Shown: positions 39,800-51,338, counted from the stretch's first letter. The stretch is 64,000 bases of DNA from an uncultured Bacillota bacterium (GCA_958352855.1 CATWQE010000006.1:1-64000); one strand, 5' to 3'. Made by a program: numbers and translations. Notes: generated by a model from the sequence alone, not told the origin.

Positions 39800-41938
39800 A
39801 TGGATTTAAAAGAATATACGAAACCGGAATATTACCGGAACAGAGAACTGAGCTGGATAGGATTTAATGAACGTGTGCTGTCTGAGGCAAGGGATAAGTC
39901 CATACCATTATTTGAGCGGTTGAAATTTCTCAGTATTACGGCATCGAATCTGGATGAGTTTTTTATGATACGTGTGGCGTCTTTAAAGGATATGGTACAT
40001 GCAAAATATACCAAGCCGGATATTGCGGGTTTGTCTCCCAAGGAGCAACTGGCTATGCTGGCTCCGGTGACCAGAAATCTCATACAGACTCAGTACAGTA
40101 CCTACAACCGTTCTCTGCTTCCCGCGCTTAGAAAAGCAGGGCTTGTGGTAGTGGAAAGCCATGAAGCTATGACAAAAGAGCAGAAGGCTTTTACCGACCA
40201 ATACTTTGAGGAGAGCATTTATCCGGTGCTTACGCCCATGGCCATGGACAGCGCAAGACCCTTTCCTCTGGTAAGAAATAAAACTCTGAATATCGGCGCT
40301 TTGATTTTAAAGAAGGGGAAAAAGGAGAAGGAAGAGCTGGAATTTGCAACTGTGCAGGTGCCTTCTGTGCTTCCGCGGATTGTGGAGATTCCCTGTCAGA
40401 AGGAAGGAAAAAAGGCAGTGATTCTCCTGGAAGAGATTATTGAACGGAATATTGGCAAGCTGTTTTTAAGCAATCAGGTGGTGTGCGCCTGTCCTTACCG
40501 TATTATTCGCAATGCGGATTTGACCATTGATGAGGATGAGGCAGCAGATTTATTAAGTGAGATTCAGAAACAGATTAAGAAACGCCAGTGGGGTGAGGTT
40601 ATCCGTCTGGATGTGGATGAAAAAATGGATTCCCGCCTTTTGAAAATTTTAAAAACAGAGTTTCATATGAAAGAGGAGGACATTTATGCAGTAAACGGAC
40701 CTCTGGATTTGACGTTTCTAATGAAAATGTATGGTCTGGAAGGCTTTGAGGAATTAAAAACACCTGCCTATGTGCCGGCAAATGTCCCCCAGATGATGAC
40801 AGAGGAAGATATTTTTACCCAGATTCGCAGACAGGATATTTTACTGCACCATCCTTATATGACCTTTAAGCCAGTGGTAGATTTTGTGCGCCAGGCGTCC
40901 AAAGACCCACAGGTACTTGCCATTAAGCAGACTTTGTATCGGGTCAGTGGAAATTCCCCTATTGTAGCGGCCCTTGCCCAGGCAGCAGAAAACGGAAAAC
41001 AGGTGACAGTGCTGGTAGAGTTAAAGGCCAGGTTTGATGAAGAGAATAATATTGTCTGGGCAAAAAAACTGGAAAAAGCAGGATGTCATGTTATTTACGG
41101 CCTTCTTGGACTAAAAACCCACAGTAAGATTACCCTTGTGGTGCGTAAGGAGGAAGAGGGAATCCGCAGATATGTGCATCTTGGAACTGGAAATTATAAT
41201 GATTCTACCGCAAAGCTTTATACAGACTGTGGAATCTTAACCTGCTCTGCCAGAATCGGAGAGGATGCCACCGCAGTCTTTAACATGCTTTCCGGTTATT
41301 CGGAACCAAGAAGCTGGAATAAGCTGGTGGTGGCTCCCCTTTGGATGCGGAATCGTTTCCTGCATTTAATTGAAATGGAACGGGAGCGGGCGCTGGAAGG
41401 AAAAAAAGCCAGAATTGTAGCGAAAATGAACTCCCTGTGTGACAGGGATATTATAGCAGCCTTGTACGCGGCAAGCGCGGCTGGGGTTCGGGTTGATTTG
41501 ATTATCAGGGGGATTTGCTGCCTGAAGGTTGGGATTCCCGGTATCAGTGAGAACATTACTGTGCGTTCTATTGTGGGAAATTTCCTGGAACACAGCCGGA
41601 TCTTTTATTTTTACAGCGATGGAAGGGAAGAAATCTTCATGGGAAGCGCGGACTGGATGCCAAGAAATCTGGATAAACGTGTAGAAATTGTATTTCCGGT
41701 GGAAAATGAGAAAATCAAAGAAGAGGTTAAACATATTTTGGAGATTCAGCTTGCAGATAACGTGAAAGCGCATGTGCTTCAGGAGGATGGAACCTACGAA
41801 AAAATCGACAAACGGGGCAAGCAACTGATAAATTCTCAGGAATATTTCTGTGAGGAAGCAACCAGGCGCGGTATGCTGCCGGAAAATCCCATTCATGGCA
41901 GGATTTTTGTACCGGCACAGGCGCCGGAGGAGGCGTAG
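39800..41938 (+). CDS. ppk1: polyphosphate kinase 1
   Basis: Makes polyphosphate from ATP reversibly. The 712-residue protein has the normal four-domain PPK1 layout. It starts YYRNRELSWIGFNERVLSEA and has the two catalytic histidines in LGLKTHSKITLVVR (His441) and FLEHSRIFYFYSDG (His598), plus the GSADWMPRNLDKRVE motif. An AAAGGAGG ribosome binding site lies upstream. The gene is sandwiched between the Ppx/GppA gene (15 bases) and lepB (2 bases), so all are probably in one transcript. Confidence 0.96.
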   Translation: MDLKEYTKPEYYRNRELSWIGFNERVLSEARDKSIPLFERLKFLSITASNLDEFFMIRVASLKDMVHAKYTKPDIAGLSPKEQLAMLAPVTRNLIQTQYSTYNRSLLPALRKAGLVVVESHEAMTKEQKAFTDQYFEESIYPVLTPMAMDSARPFPLVRNKTLNIGALILKKGKKEKEELEFATVQVPSVLPRIVEIPCQKEGKKAVILLEEIIERNIGKLFLSNQVVCACPYRIIRNADLTIDEDEAADLLSEIQKQIKKRQWGEVIRLDVDEKMDSRLLKILKTEFHMKEEDIYAVNGPLDLTFLMKMYGLEGFEELKTPAYVPANVPQMMTEEDIFTQIRRQDILLHHPYMTFKPVVDFVRQASKDPQVLAIKQTLYRVSGNSPIVAALAQAAENGKQVTVLVELKARFDEENNIVWAKKLEKAGCHVIYGLLGLKTHSKITLVVRKEEEGIRRYVHLGTGNYNDSTAKLYTDCGILTCSARIGEDATAVFNMLSGYSEPRSWNKLVVAPLWMRNRFLHLIEMERERALEGKKARIVAKMNSLCDRDIIAALYAASAAGVRVDLIIRGICCLKVGIPGISENITVRSIVGNFLEHSRIFYFYSDGREEIFMGSADWMPRNLDKRVEIVFPVENEKIKEEVKHILEIQLADNVKAHVLQEDGTYEKIDKRGKQLINSQEYFCEEATRRGMLPENPIHGRIFVPAQAPEEA

Positions 41939-41940
41939 AG

Positions 41941-42441
41941 ATGAAAGCCTCTGTCTGGAAGAAAATAAGAAGCTTTCTGGGGGACTGGGGAAAACCAGTG
42001 GTCTTTGGACTGTTGCTGGCTTTTCTCTGTTCCCAGCTTTTCAGGATTGCGGTGGTAGAGGGAGACAGTATGGAACCCACTTTGCAGGACGGTCAGATAT
42101 TGCTTTTGCAGACCGGTTTTCTAAAGGAAGAGAATCTAAAGCGTGGTGATATTATTGTAGCATCTAAGAAAATACCAAAGAAAACCCAGATTATTAAGCG
42201 GGTGATTGGGCTGCCGGGAGAGCATCTGAAAATTCTGGACAATGAGGTTTACATTAATGGAGAAAAGCTGGAAGAAAACTACCTGAATGAGCCCATGAAA
42301 ACAGAAAATCTGGATGTGTACATACCAGAAGGTAAGCTGTTTGTCATGGGCGATCACCGGAATGTATCTGCGGACAGCCGCATGGAATCCGTTGGTCTGG
42401 TGGATGTGAAGACGGAATTAACAGGAAAACGTCTTTTTTAA
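41941..42441 (+). CDS. lepB: signal peptidase I
   Basis: Cleaves signal peptides from secreted proteins. The 166-residue membrane protein has one N-terminal helix (about 18-37), the catalytic serine in EGDSMEPTL (Ser43), the lysine general base in IIKRVIGLPGE (Lys86) and the GDHRNVSADSR box. This is the small Gram-positive SipS-like form. It starts two bases after the ppk1 stop. Its stop codon overlaps the end of the convergent PHP gene by four bases. Confidence 0.95.
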   Translation: MKASVWKKIRSFLGDWGKPVVFGLLLAFLCSQLFRIAVVEGDSMEPTLQDGQILLLQTGFLKEENLKRGDIIVASKKIPKKTQIIKRVIGLPGEHLKILDNEVYINGEKLEENYLNEPMKTENLDVYIPEGKLFVMGDHRNVSADSRMESVGLVDVKTELTGKRLF

Positions 42442-43274
42442 GAGCGAAGATTTTTAAGGACTGTGTACGGGATTTTCAGGTTGCCTTTTCCTGTGCCAAG
42501 GTGGATAAGAGGTTTATTACTGCCATGAAAATCACTGCCACCAGAGGGCTTTAGCCGATGCTTTTCTGCCAGACGTGCCATGGCTGCCTGGTCAGAAGGT
42601 GTGTAGGTGGAATAAAAAACCTCCAGGGCATCCAGCCTGGATTTCTTTAGCTCCAAAATCAGCTCTTCCAGTCTTGAAATGGAAAATCTGCATAGTACAG
42701 GATGAGCAAAAACAGCAATACCTCCGCACTGGTGAATCAAGTCAATGGTCTGGGCGGGGGTAACTTCTTCTCTTGGAACATAGCATCTGGCATGGTCACC
42801 TAAGTAGCGGTCAAAGGCTTCCCGCATGGAAGGGATTTCTCCATTGTCTACCAGAAATCTGGCAAGGTTTGCGCGGGTACAGGTGCTGTCTGGAAAAGCC
42901 TCCTGTACGGATTCCAGAGAAATATGGAACCCTTCTTTTTGAAGAAGGTCAATCATTTTGATATTGCGCCGGGTTCGGGAACTCTGAAATTGTCTCAGGG
43001 CTTCCTGGAAGCCGGCGTCTTTCCAGTTAAAATCAAGTCCTACGATATGAACACTGGTATTTTTCCAGGTAGAAGAAAACTCAATGCCGGAAACCAGTTC
43101 TATTTGATTCTTAATAGCTGCCTGGGCTGCTTCCTCCAGTCCTGCAGTGGTATCATGGTCTGTCAGTGCAATCGCTTTTAAATGCTGTTCTTTTGCAAGA
43201 GACAGGAGCGCTGTTGGGGTTAAAGTACCGTCTGAGGCAGTGGAATGTGTATGAAGATCAATGAAAGAATTCAT
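42438..43274 (-). CDS. PHP-domain metallophosphoesterase (YciV/RNase AM-like)
   Basis: A 278-residue phosphoesterase. Metal-binding motifs of the PHP fold are visible in order: DLHTHSTASDG (His8, His10, Asp15), ALTDHDT, GIEFSS, FAHPVL and SGGSDFHG. The closest characterised relatives are YciV-type enzymes that degrade 5'-3' short RNA or 3',5'-bisphosphonucleotides; the substrate here is inferred. ATG 43274 has GGAGG seven bases upstream. The longer frame to 43400 runs antisense through tRNA-Glu and is rejected. It lies downstream of the tRNA-Glu terminator on the same strand. Confidence 0.85.
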   Translation of the reverse strand: MNSFIDLHTHSTASDGTLTPTALLSLAKEQHLKAIALTDHDTTAGLEEAAQAAIKNQIELVSGIEFSSTWKNTSVHIVGLDFNWKDAGFQEALRQFQSSRTRRNIKMIDLLQKEGFHISLESVQEAFPDSTCTRANLARFLVDNGEIPSMREAFDRYLGDHARCYVPREEVTPAQTIDLIHQCGGIAVFAHPVLCRFSISRLEELILELKKSRLDALEVFYSTYTPSDQAAMARLAEKHRLKPSGGSDFHGSNKPLIHLGTGKGNLKIPYTVLKNLRS

Positions 43275-43298
43275 AAGATATCCTCCGTTTTTCAGATA

Positions 43299-43332
43299 AC
43301 AAAAAAGGAAATATCCTTCCGAATATTTCCTT
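43299..43332 (-). terminator. intrinsic terminator of tRNA-Glu
   Basis: On the minus strand, stem AAGGAAATAT/ATATTTCCTT (43332-43323 with 43314-43305), an eight-base loop and a run of six T. Confidence 0.88.
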
Positions 43333-43334
43333 AG

Positions 43335-43406
43335 CAGTTCGTACGGGAATCGAACCCGTGTTTCCGCCGTGAGAGGGCGGCGTCTTAACCGCTTGACCAA
43401 CGAACC
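43335..43406 (-). tRNA. tRNA-Glu (anticodon CTC)
   Basis: A 72-base tRNA on the minus strand. Acceptor arms GGTTCGT/ACGAACT pair with one terminal GT. The anticodon stem is CCGCC/GGCGG with loop CTCTCAC (anticodon CTC, reading GAG) and the T arm is CGGGTTCGATTCCCG. CCA is not encoded. Confidence 0.93.
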
Positions 43407-43416
43407 GTACTCACTA

Positions 43417-43445
43417 ATAATACATCAACCTTTTTTAAATGTCAA
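43417..43445 (-). promoter_or_regulatory. promoter of tRNA-Glu
   Basis: On the minus strand TTGACA (43445-43440) and TATTAT (43422-43417) with 17-base spacing, directly upstream of the tRNA. Confidence 0.8.
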
Positions 43446-43487
43446 CACTTTTTTGCAAAAAAATACAAAATAAAAAAGTGTTGACAT
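43439..43487. repeat. 16-bp inverted repeat joining two divergent promoters
   Basis: Arms ATGTCAACACTTTTTT (43439-43454) and AAAAAAGTGTTGACAT (43472-43487) are perfect complements separated by 17 bases. Each arm contains the -35 TTGACA of one of the divergent promoters for tRNA-Glu and the topoisomerase operon. Confidence 0.85.
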
Positions 43488-43510
43488 ATAGAACATATGT
43501 TCTGTATAAT
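43481..43510 (+). promoter_or_regulatory. consensus promoter with embedded LexA (SOS) box
   Basis: TTGACA (43481-43486) and TATAAT (43505-43510) with an 18-base spacer. The spacer contains the palindrome GAACATATGTTC (43491-43502), which fits the Gram-positive LexA box (CGAAC-N4-GTTCG core). LexA bound there would block RNA polymerase, so the downstream PAP2-topoisomerase operon should be DNA-damage inducible. Confidence 0.75.
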
Positions 43511-43539
43511 GAAAGAGAAAAGAAAGGTTTGAAAATATC

Positions 43540-43596
43540 ATGGAAATGAGATATGATACAGAAGACCTTATCATGGGAGTATTTACAGATAAGTGA
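43540..43596 (+). CDS. 18-residue micro-ORF at the head of the SOS-box operon
   Basis: ATG 43540 opens MEMRYDTEDLIMGVFTDK and a stop, 15 bases before the PAP2 gene and about 30 bases after the -10. An AGAAAGG lies 13 bases upstream. It could be a leader peptide or chance. Nothing similar is known to me. Confidence 0.3.
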   Translation: MEMRYDTEDLIMGVFTDK

Positions 43597-43611
43597 GAAA
43601 GGATAAGTAAT

Positions 43612-46081
<2,470 letters not shown>

Positions 46082-46091
46082 GAGGTGCAGT

Positions 46092-48338
46092 ATGGCAGAA
46101 ATACAAGATCATATTATCAGAACAGAATATTCGGAAATTATGCAGAAATCTTACATTGACTATGCCATGAGTGTTATTATCGCCAGGGCGCTTCCTGATG
46201 TAAGAGACGGGTTAAAACCTGTTCAAAGGAGAACGCTGTACGATATGTATGAGCTGGGAATCCGGTATGACAGACCGTATCGTAAGTGCGCCCGTATTGT
46301 AGGAGATACTATGGGTAAATACCATCCTCATGGGGACAGTTCTATTTATGACGCCCTGGTGGTTATGGCTCAGGAATTTAAGAAGGGCCAGCCCCTGGTG
46401 GACGGACATGGAAATTTTGGTTCCATTGAAGGCGACGGGGCAGCGGCTATGCGATACACAGAAGCCAGACTGCAGAAAATCACCCAGGAAGTCTATTTAA
46501 GCGATATGGATAAGAATGTGGTGGATTTTGTGCCAAACTTTGATGAGACGGAGAAGGAACCAGAGGTACTTCCGGTGCGGATTCCCAATCTTCTGGTGAA
46601 CGGCGCAGACGGAATCGCTGTTGGAATGGCTACCAGCATCCCGCCTCACAATCTGGGAGAAGTCATTGACAGCGTCATTGCCTATATGAAAAATAATGAT
46701 ATTACGGTTCAGGAGCTTATGCACTTTCTGAAAGGACCAGATTTTCCTACGGGAGGTCTGGTGGTAAATAAGGATGATTTGCTCTCCATCTATGAATCTG
46801 GAACAGGCAAGATAAAACTCAGGGGAAAAGTGGAGGTTGAGAAGGGAAAGAATGGAAAAAATCTTCTGGTCATCACAGAAATTCCCTACACCATGGTTGG
46901 AGCCAATATCGGGAAGTTTTTAAATGATGTTGCATCCCTGGTAGAGACCAAGAAAACCACAGATATTGTAGATATTTCCAACCAGTCTTCCAAGGAAGGC
47001 ATCCGTATTGTTCTGGAGCTGAAAAAAGGCGCAGATGTGGAAAATCTCAAGAACATGTTGTATAAAAAGACCAGATTGGAAGATACTTTTGGTGTAAATA
47101 TGCTGGCTGTTGCAGAAGGCAGACCGGAGACCCTGGGACTAAAGCAGATTATTGAGCATCATGTGGATTTTCAGTTTGACGTTGCTACCAGAAAGTATCA
47201 GAACCTGCTGAAAAAGGAACAGGAAAACAGGGAAGTACAGGAAGGTCTTATAAAAGCCTGTGACGTCATTGATTTGATTATTGAGATTTTAAGAGGAAGT
47301 AAGAGCAGGGAACAGGTGAAAAACTGTCTCATAAAAGGTGAAACAGAGGGAATCCGGTTTAAGACCAAGACCAGCCAGAGACAGGCTCAGAAATTGCATT
47401 TTACAGAGCGTCAGGCGTTGGCAATTCTGGATATGCGGTTGTATAAGCTGATTGGTCTGGAAATTGAGACTCTGATGCAGGAACATGAAGAAACCATGAA
47501 ACGGATTGCAACATATGAAGATATTCTGGCAAATTATGATTCCATGGCGGCTGTGATTATAGAAGATTTAAAGAAGATTAAAAAGGAATATGCCAAACCA
47601 AGACGTACTGTTGTGGAGAATGCGGCAGAGGCAGTCTATGAAGAAAAGAAAATAGAGGAAATGGAAGTCGTGTTCTTAATGGACCGTTTTGGATATGCCA
47701 GAACCATAGATAAAAATACCTATGAGAGAAACAGGGAGGCAGCAGACAGTGAAAATAAATATGTATTCTCCTGTATGAATACAGACAAAATCTGCATTTT
47801 TACAGATTTGGGAAGGATGCATAGCATTAAGGTCCTGGATCTGCCTTTTGGAAAGCTCAGGGATAAGGGAACGCCGGTGGATAATGTGAGCAATTATGAC
47901 AGCGCCCAGGAGCAAATTGTTTATGTGGGATGTCTGGCTGGCATTAAGGAAGGAAGGCTGTGCTTTGCTACTGCAAAAGGTATGGTAAAGCTGGTAGCGG
48001 GCAGTGAGTTTGAGGCGTCCAAAAGAACCATAGCAGCCACCAAGCTTGGAGAAGAGGACAGGGTGGTTATGGTGCAGAATGCAGAGCCTATGGAACACCT
48101 GGTTCTTCAGACAAGGGAAGGATGTTTCCTGAAGTTTTTAAAAGAGGAAATACCGGAGAAAAAGAAAACTGCGCTGGGCGTTCGGGGTATACGCATGAGT
48201 GAGAAGGACCTGGTGGAACATGCCTATATGCTGGAAAACAGAACAGAGTATGAAATTGAGTACAAAAATAAAAAAGTGGTTTTAAATAAACTGAAGCTGG
48301 CAAAACGGGATACCAGGGGAACAAAAATTCGTGTTTGA
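46092..48338 (+). CDS. type IIA DNA topoisomerase subunit A (GyrA/ParC family) without GyrA box
   Basis: A 748-residue breakage-reunion subunit. It has the catalytic Tyr122 in [10 protein letters not shown] and quinolone-region residues Ser83 and Asp87 in [10 protein letters not shown], both in the sensitive state. The C-terminal propeller begins near residue 525 ([21 protein letters not shown]). At the place where gyrase carries the QRRGGRG box it reads [12 protein letters not shown]. Without that box DNA wrapping and negative supercoiling are unlikely, so a topoisomerase IV-like (ParC) decatenase is favoured. It begins 10 bases after subunit B and shares its SOS-type promoter. Confidence 0.9.
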   Translation: MAEIQDHIIRTEYSEIMQKSYIDYAMSVIIARALPDVRDGLKPVQRRTLYDMYELGIRYDRPYRKCARIVGDTMGKYHPHGDSSIYDALVVMAQEFKKGQPLVDGHGNFGSIEGDGAAAMRYTEARLQKITQEVYLSDMDKNVVDFVPNFDETEKEPEVLPVRIPNLLVNGADGIAVGMATSIPPHNLGEVIDSVIAYMKNNDITVQELMHFLKGPDFPTGGLVVNKDDLLSIYESGTGKIKLRGKVEVEKGKNGKNLLVITEIPYTMVGANIGKFLNDVASLVETKKTTDIVDISNQSSKEGIRIVLELKKGADVENLKNMLYKKTRLEDTFGVNMLAVAEGRPETLGLKQIIEHHVDFQFDVATRKYQNLLKKEQENREVQEGLIKACDVIDLIIEILRGSKSREQVKNCLIKGETEGIRFKTKTSQRQAQKLHFTERQALAILDMRLYKLIGLEIETLMQEHEETMKRIATYEDILANYDSMAAVIIEDLKKIKKEYAKPRRTVVENAAEAVYEEKKIEEMEVVFLMDRFGYARTIDKNTYERNREAADSENKYVFSCMNTDKICIFTDLGRMHSIKVLDLPFGKLRDKGTPVDNVSNYDSAQEQIVYVGCLAGIKEGRLCFATAKGMVKLVAGSEFEASKRTIAATKLGEEDRVVMVQNAEPMEHLVLQTREGCFLKFLKEEIPEKKKTALGVRGIRMSEKDLVEHAYMLENRTEYEIEYKNKKVVLNKLKLAKRDTRGTKIRV

Positions 48339-48361
48339 CAGATAAGAAAGGCAGGGATGAT

Positions 48362-49528
48362 ATGGAAGTCAAGAGAAAGATAAAACAAAGCATTCTGGGA
48401 CTTCTTTTGCTTCTGGGGCTGTGTGGGTGCAGAATAGAGGACATACCAGGAATGGGAAATTCCTCTGGGGCTGAGGCAGAGAGCACTGTTACACAGCAGC
48501 AGGAGGTTTTGTATTATGGATATCAGACCTTGCCGGAAGAAGAACAAAAGGTGTACAGACAGCTTATGGCAGGTCTGGAAGCCTTTGCAAAGGAGATTAC
48601 CGTAAGCCCTATTACAGGGGACAGGCTGGAAGCTGTGGTAAATATGGTTATGACAGACCATCCGGAGTATTTCTGGACAGAAGGAGGCTTCCGGTATTAT
48701 GAAGAAACATGGCCCGGAGGAAGTGTGGCAGGCATGAAGGTGCTTCCTGATTATCTTATGAGCCAGGAGGCAGCAGCTCAGGTAAAGACAGAAATAGAAG
48801 CCACAGCAAATGAATGGCTTTCGGGCATTCCTTCTGATGCAGATACTTATGAAAAAATCAAGTATGTGTATGAGACTTTAATTCATAAGGTGGGCTATGA
48901 TGAAACCAGTCCCAATAATCAGAATATCCAAAGCGTTTTTCTGGGAAAAAGCAGTGTCTGCATGGGATATGCCAAGGCAACACAGTATCTTTTGAATCGG
49001 ATGGGAATCTTTTGCACTCTGGTAACAGGTACAGTTACCAAGGATAGGGAGGCAGGCCATGCGTGGAATCTGGTGAAAATTCAGGATGCGTATTATTATG
49101 TAGATACCACCTGGGGAAATCCGGGGTATTCAGATGCGGAAGCTTCCGGTGTGGATATATTTTACAGTTACCTGTGCTGTAATGACAAGATGCTAAAGCC
49201 CACTCATAAAGCAGATGGAACCATTCCCCTTCCTGTCTGTGAAGATGACAGCTATAATTATTATAAAAGAAAAGGCTGCTGGTATGAAAGTTACGATAGA
49301 AATCAGATTTATCAGGAGCTGTTGCAGACAGTAAGCGTGGAAGCTCATACCACAGAGCTGTGTTTTGCGTCCCAGGAAGCCTATGATCAGGCGGTAGCAG
49401 ATATGGTAGATGGAACTTTGCTGCAGGAAGTGGTTCAAAGTACAGGGAATCTATCTCCTGGTCAGCAGGTTTCCTGGCAGATTTATTATGGCGGATGGGA
49501 CAAATTACTGATTATTGTGTGGAATTAG
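48362..49528 (+). CDS. lipoprotein with transglutaminase-like (cysteine protease) domain
   Basis: A 388-residue surface lipoprotein. The N-terminus has a positively charged start and a lipobox LCGC at about residues 18-21. The transglutaminase-like core has the Cys-His-Asp triad in SSVCMGYAKATQYLL (Cys200), AGHAWNLV (His233) and YYVDTTWG (Asp248). Such domains often act as proteases or wall-modifying enzymes rather than true cross-linkers. ATG 48362 lies 23 bases after the topoisomerase A stop with AGGG upstream; a start at 48335 would precede it and spoil the signal peptide. It may belong to the SOS-box operon. Confidence 0.85.
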   Translation: MEVKRKIKQSILGLLLLLGLCGCRIEDIPGMGNSSGAEAESTVTQQQEVLYYGYQTLPEEEQKVYRQLMAGLEAFAKEITVSPITGDRLEAVVNMVMTDHPEYFWTEGGFRYYEETWPGGSVAGMKVLPDYLMSQEAAAQVKTEIEATANEWLSGIPSDADTYEKIKYVYETLIHKVGYDETSPNNQNIQSVFLGKSSVCMGYAKATQYLLNRMGIFCTLVTGTVTKDREAGHAWNLVKIQDAYYYVDTTWGNPGYSDAEASGVDIFYSYLCCNDKMLKPTHKADGTIPLPVCEDDSYNYYKRKGCWYESYDRNQIYQELLQTVSVEAHTTELCFASQEAYDQAVADMVDGTLLQEVVQSTGNLSPGQQVSWQIYYGGWDKLLIIVWN

Positions 49529-49550
49529 CAGGGAACGGAGAAAAAGGGGC

Positions 49551-49579
49551 TTGCATGTTTGGCAGAATAGTGCTATCCT
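49551..49579 (+). promoter_or_regulatory. promoter of the rimP-nusA-infB operon
   Basis: TTGCAT (49551-49556) and TATCCT (49574-49579) are 17 bases apart, with TG before the -10. Transcription would start about 100 bases before rimP. Confidence 0.55.
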
Positions 49580-49606
49580 TAAAGAGAACTTGATAATTAC
49601 GATAGC

Positions 49607-49662
49607 ATAAGAGTGGGCCAGGCGGTCCACTCTTATCGTTTGTGTACCCTTTCTCAAAAGGG
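49607..49662 (+). promoter_or_regulatory. two-hairpin leader of the rimP operon
   Basis: Hairpin 1 has arms ATAAGAGTGG (49607-49616) and CCACTCTTAT (49627-49636). Hairpin 2 has arms CCCTTT and AAAGGG (49647-49662) followed by CAATTTTT. Hairpin 2 with its T tract could act as an attenuator, a reasonable site for NusA feedback, but this is inference. Confidence 0.5.
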
Positions 49663-49687
49663 CAATTTTTGGAAAGAAGGTGAGAGC

Positions 49688-50152
49688 ATGAGTAAAAGGG
49701 AAACTTATGAACAGAAAGCAGAAGCCTTGATTACCCCTATTGTGGAGGCACATGGGTTTGAACTGGTGGATGTGGAGTATGTAAAAGAAGGAAGTAATTA
49801 TTATCTGAGAGCTTATATTGATAAGCCACAGGGAATTACTGTGGACGACTGTGAGGTTGTCAGCAGGGCTTTTTCCCAGAAGCTGGATGAAGAGGATTTT
49901 ATTGAAGAAGCATATATCATGGAAGTGAGCTCACCGGGACTTGGCAGACCTTTGAAGAAAGAGAAGGACTACAAAAGAAGCATGGGCAAGGAACTGGAAA
50001 TCCGTACCTACCGGGCGGTGAATCGGGAAAAGGAATTTTATGGTATTTTAACTGCATATGATGAAAACAGTGTGACAATTGATTGTGAGGGAGAGGAAAA
50101 GACCTTCCAGAAGTCGGATATTGCGCTGATTCGTCTTGCCTTTGATTTTTAA
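49688..50152 (+). CDS. rimP: ribosome maturation factor RimP
   Basis: Needed for 30S subunit maturation. The 154-residue protein has the N-terminal alpha/beta domain (ITPIVEAHGFELVDVEYVKEGSNYYLRAYID) with VSSPGLGRPLK at the hinge and an SH3-like C-terminal domain. ATG 49688 has AGAAGGTGAG upstream; the longer frame from 49613 runs through the leader hairpin and is rejected. First gene of the translation operon, 40 bases ahead of nusA. Confidence 0.95.
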   Translation: MSKRETYEQKAEALITPIVEAHGFELVDVEYVKEGSNYYLRAYIDKPQGITVDDCEVVSRAFSQKLDEEDFIEEAYIMEVSSPGLGRPLKKEKDYKRSMGKELEIRTYRAVNREKEFYGILTAYDENSVTIDCEGEEKTFQKSDIALIRLAFDF

Positions 50153-50192
50153 GAACCTTTAGACGATTGTATATTTAGGAGGAAAGTGAAAC

Positions 50193-51338
50193 ATGAATAC
50201 AGAATTATTAGAAGCGCTGAATATTCTGGAAAAAGAAAAATCTATCAGCAAGGATACACTGCTTGAGGCTATTGAGCAATCTCTGATTCAGGCATGCAAA
50301 AACCATTTTGGAAAAGCAGATAACATTAAAGTAAACATTAATCCACAGACCTGTGATTTCAGCGTGTTTGCAGAGAAAACAGTAGTGGAAGAGGTGCAGG
50401 ACCCGGTAACAGAAATCAGCCTTGCAGATGCCAGAATGATGCATTCTCAGTACACTCTGGGAGATGTGGTAAACGTGGAAGTGAAATCAAAACAGTTCGG
50501 ACGTATTGCTACCCAGAATGCAAAGAATGTGATTCTTCAGAAAATCCGCGAAGAAGAGAGAAAAGTGATTTTCAATCAGTATTACGGAAAAGAGAGAGAC
50601 ATTGTTACTGGTATTGTACAGAGAAGCATGGGAAGAAACTACAGCATTAATCTTGGAAAAGCAGATGCAGTCCTTACAGAAAATGAACAGGTAAAAACAG
50701 AGGTATTCCAGCCTACAGAAAGAATTAAATTATATATTCTGGAGGTCAAAGATACACCGAAAGGGCCTAAGATCCTGGTTTCCAGAACACATCCGGAACT
50801 GGTAAAACGTCTTTTTGAGGCAGAGGTTACAGAGGTAAAGGATGGAACCGTAGAAATTAAGAGCATTGCCAGAGAGGCTGGTTCCCGTACCAAAATTGCA
50901 GTATGGAGCAATGACCCGGATGTAGATCCGGTAGGTGCCTGTGTTGGTATGAATGGCGCAAGAGTAAATTCCATTGTGGAAGAGCTGCGCGGAGAAAAAA
51001 TTGATATTATCAACTGGAGTGATAATCCGGCCCTTCTGATTGAGAATGCATTAAGCCCTGCAAAGGTTATTTCTGTTTTGGCTGATCCGGATGAAAAGAC
51101 CGCTATGGTGATTGTACCGGACTTCCAGCTTTCACTTGCCATTGGTAAGGAAGGACAGAATGCAAGACTGGCTGCCAGACTTACAGGATATAAGATTGAT
51201 ATTAAGAGCGAATCCCAGGCAAGAGAAGCAGGGGAGCTGAATCTCTACGAAGAGGAGGAGGCTTATGAAGCGTCTCACAGTGAAGAGAATGGGGAACAAC
51301 TGCAGGAAGAACCGGCAGAAGAACAAGTGGAAGAGTAA
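50193..51338 (+). CDS. nusA: transcription termination/antitermination factor NusA
   Basis: A 381-residue RNA polymerase accessory factor. Order: N-terminal polymerase-binding domain (1-125), S1 domain (about 135-200, DIVTGIVQRSMGRNY), KH1 and KH2 domains (GACVGMNGARVNSIVEELRGEKIDII, then LAIGKEGQNARLAARLTGYKIDI). A short acidic tail replaces the C-terminal repeats of proteobacterial NusA. The GGAGG ribosome binding site is present and the gene is followed after nine bases by rnpM. Confidence 0.97.
   Translation: MNTELLEALNILEKEKSISKDTLLEAIEQSLIQACKNHFGKADNIKVNINPQTCDFSVFAEKTVVEEVQDPVTEISLADARMMHSQYTLGDVVNVEVKSKQFGRIATQNAKNVILQKIREEERKVIFNQYYGKERDIVTGIVQRSMGRNYSINLGKADAVLTENEQVKTEVFQPTERIKLYILEVKDTPKGPKILVSRTHPELVKRLFEAEVTEVKDGTVEIKSIAREAGSRTKIAVWSNDPDVDPVGACVGMNGARVNSIVEELRGEKIDIINWSDNPALLIENALSPAKVISVLADPDEKTAMVIVPDFQLSLAIGKEGQNARLAARLTGYKIDIKSESQAREAGELNLYEEEEAYEASHSEENGEQLQEEPAEEQVEE

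Noticed and set aside
43275..43400. N-terminal extension of the PHP protein
   Set aside because: It would read through tRNA-Glu. The ATG at 43274 has a good ribosome binding site and begins directly with the PHP motif.
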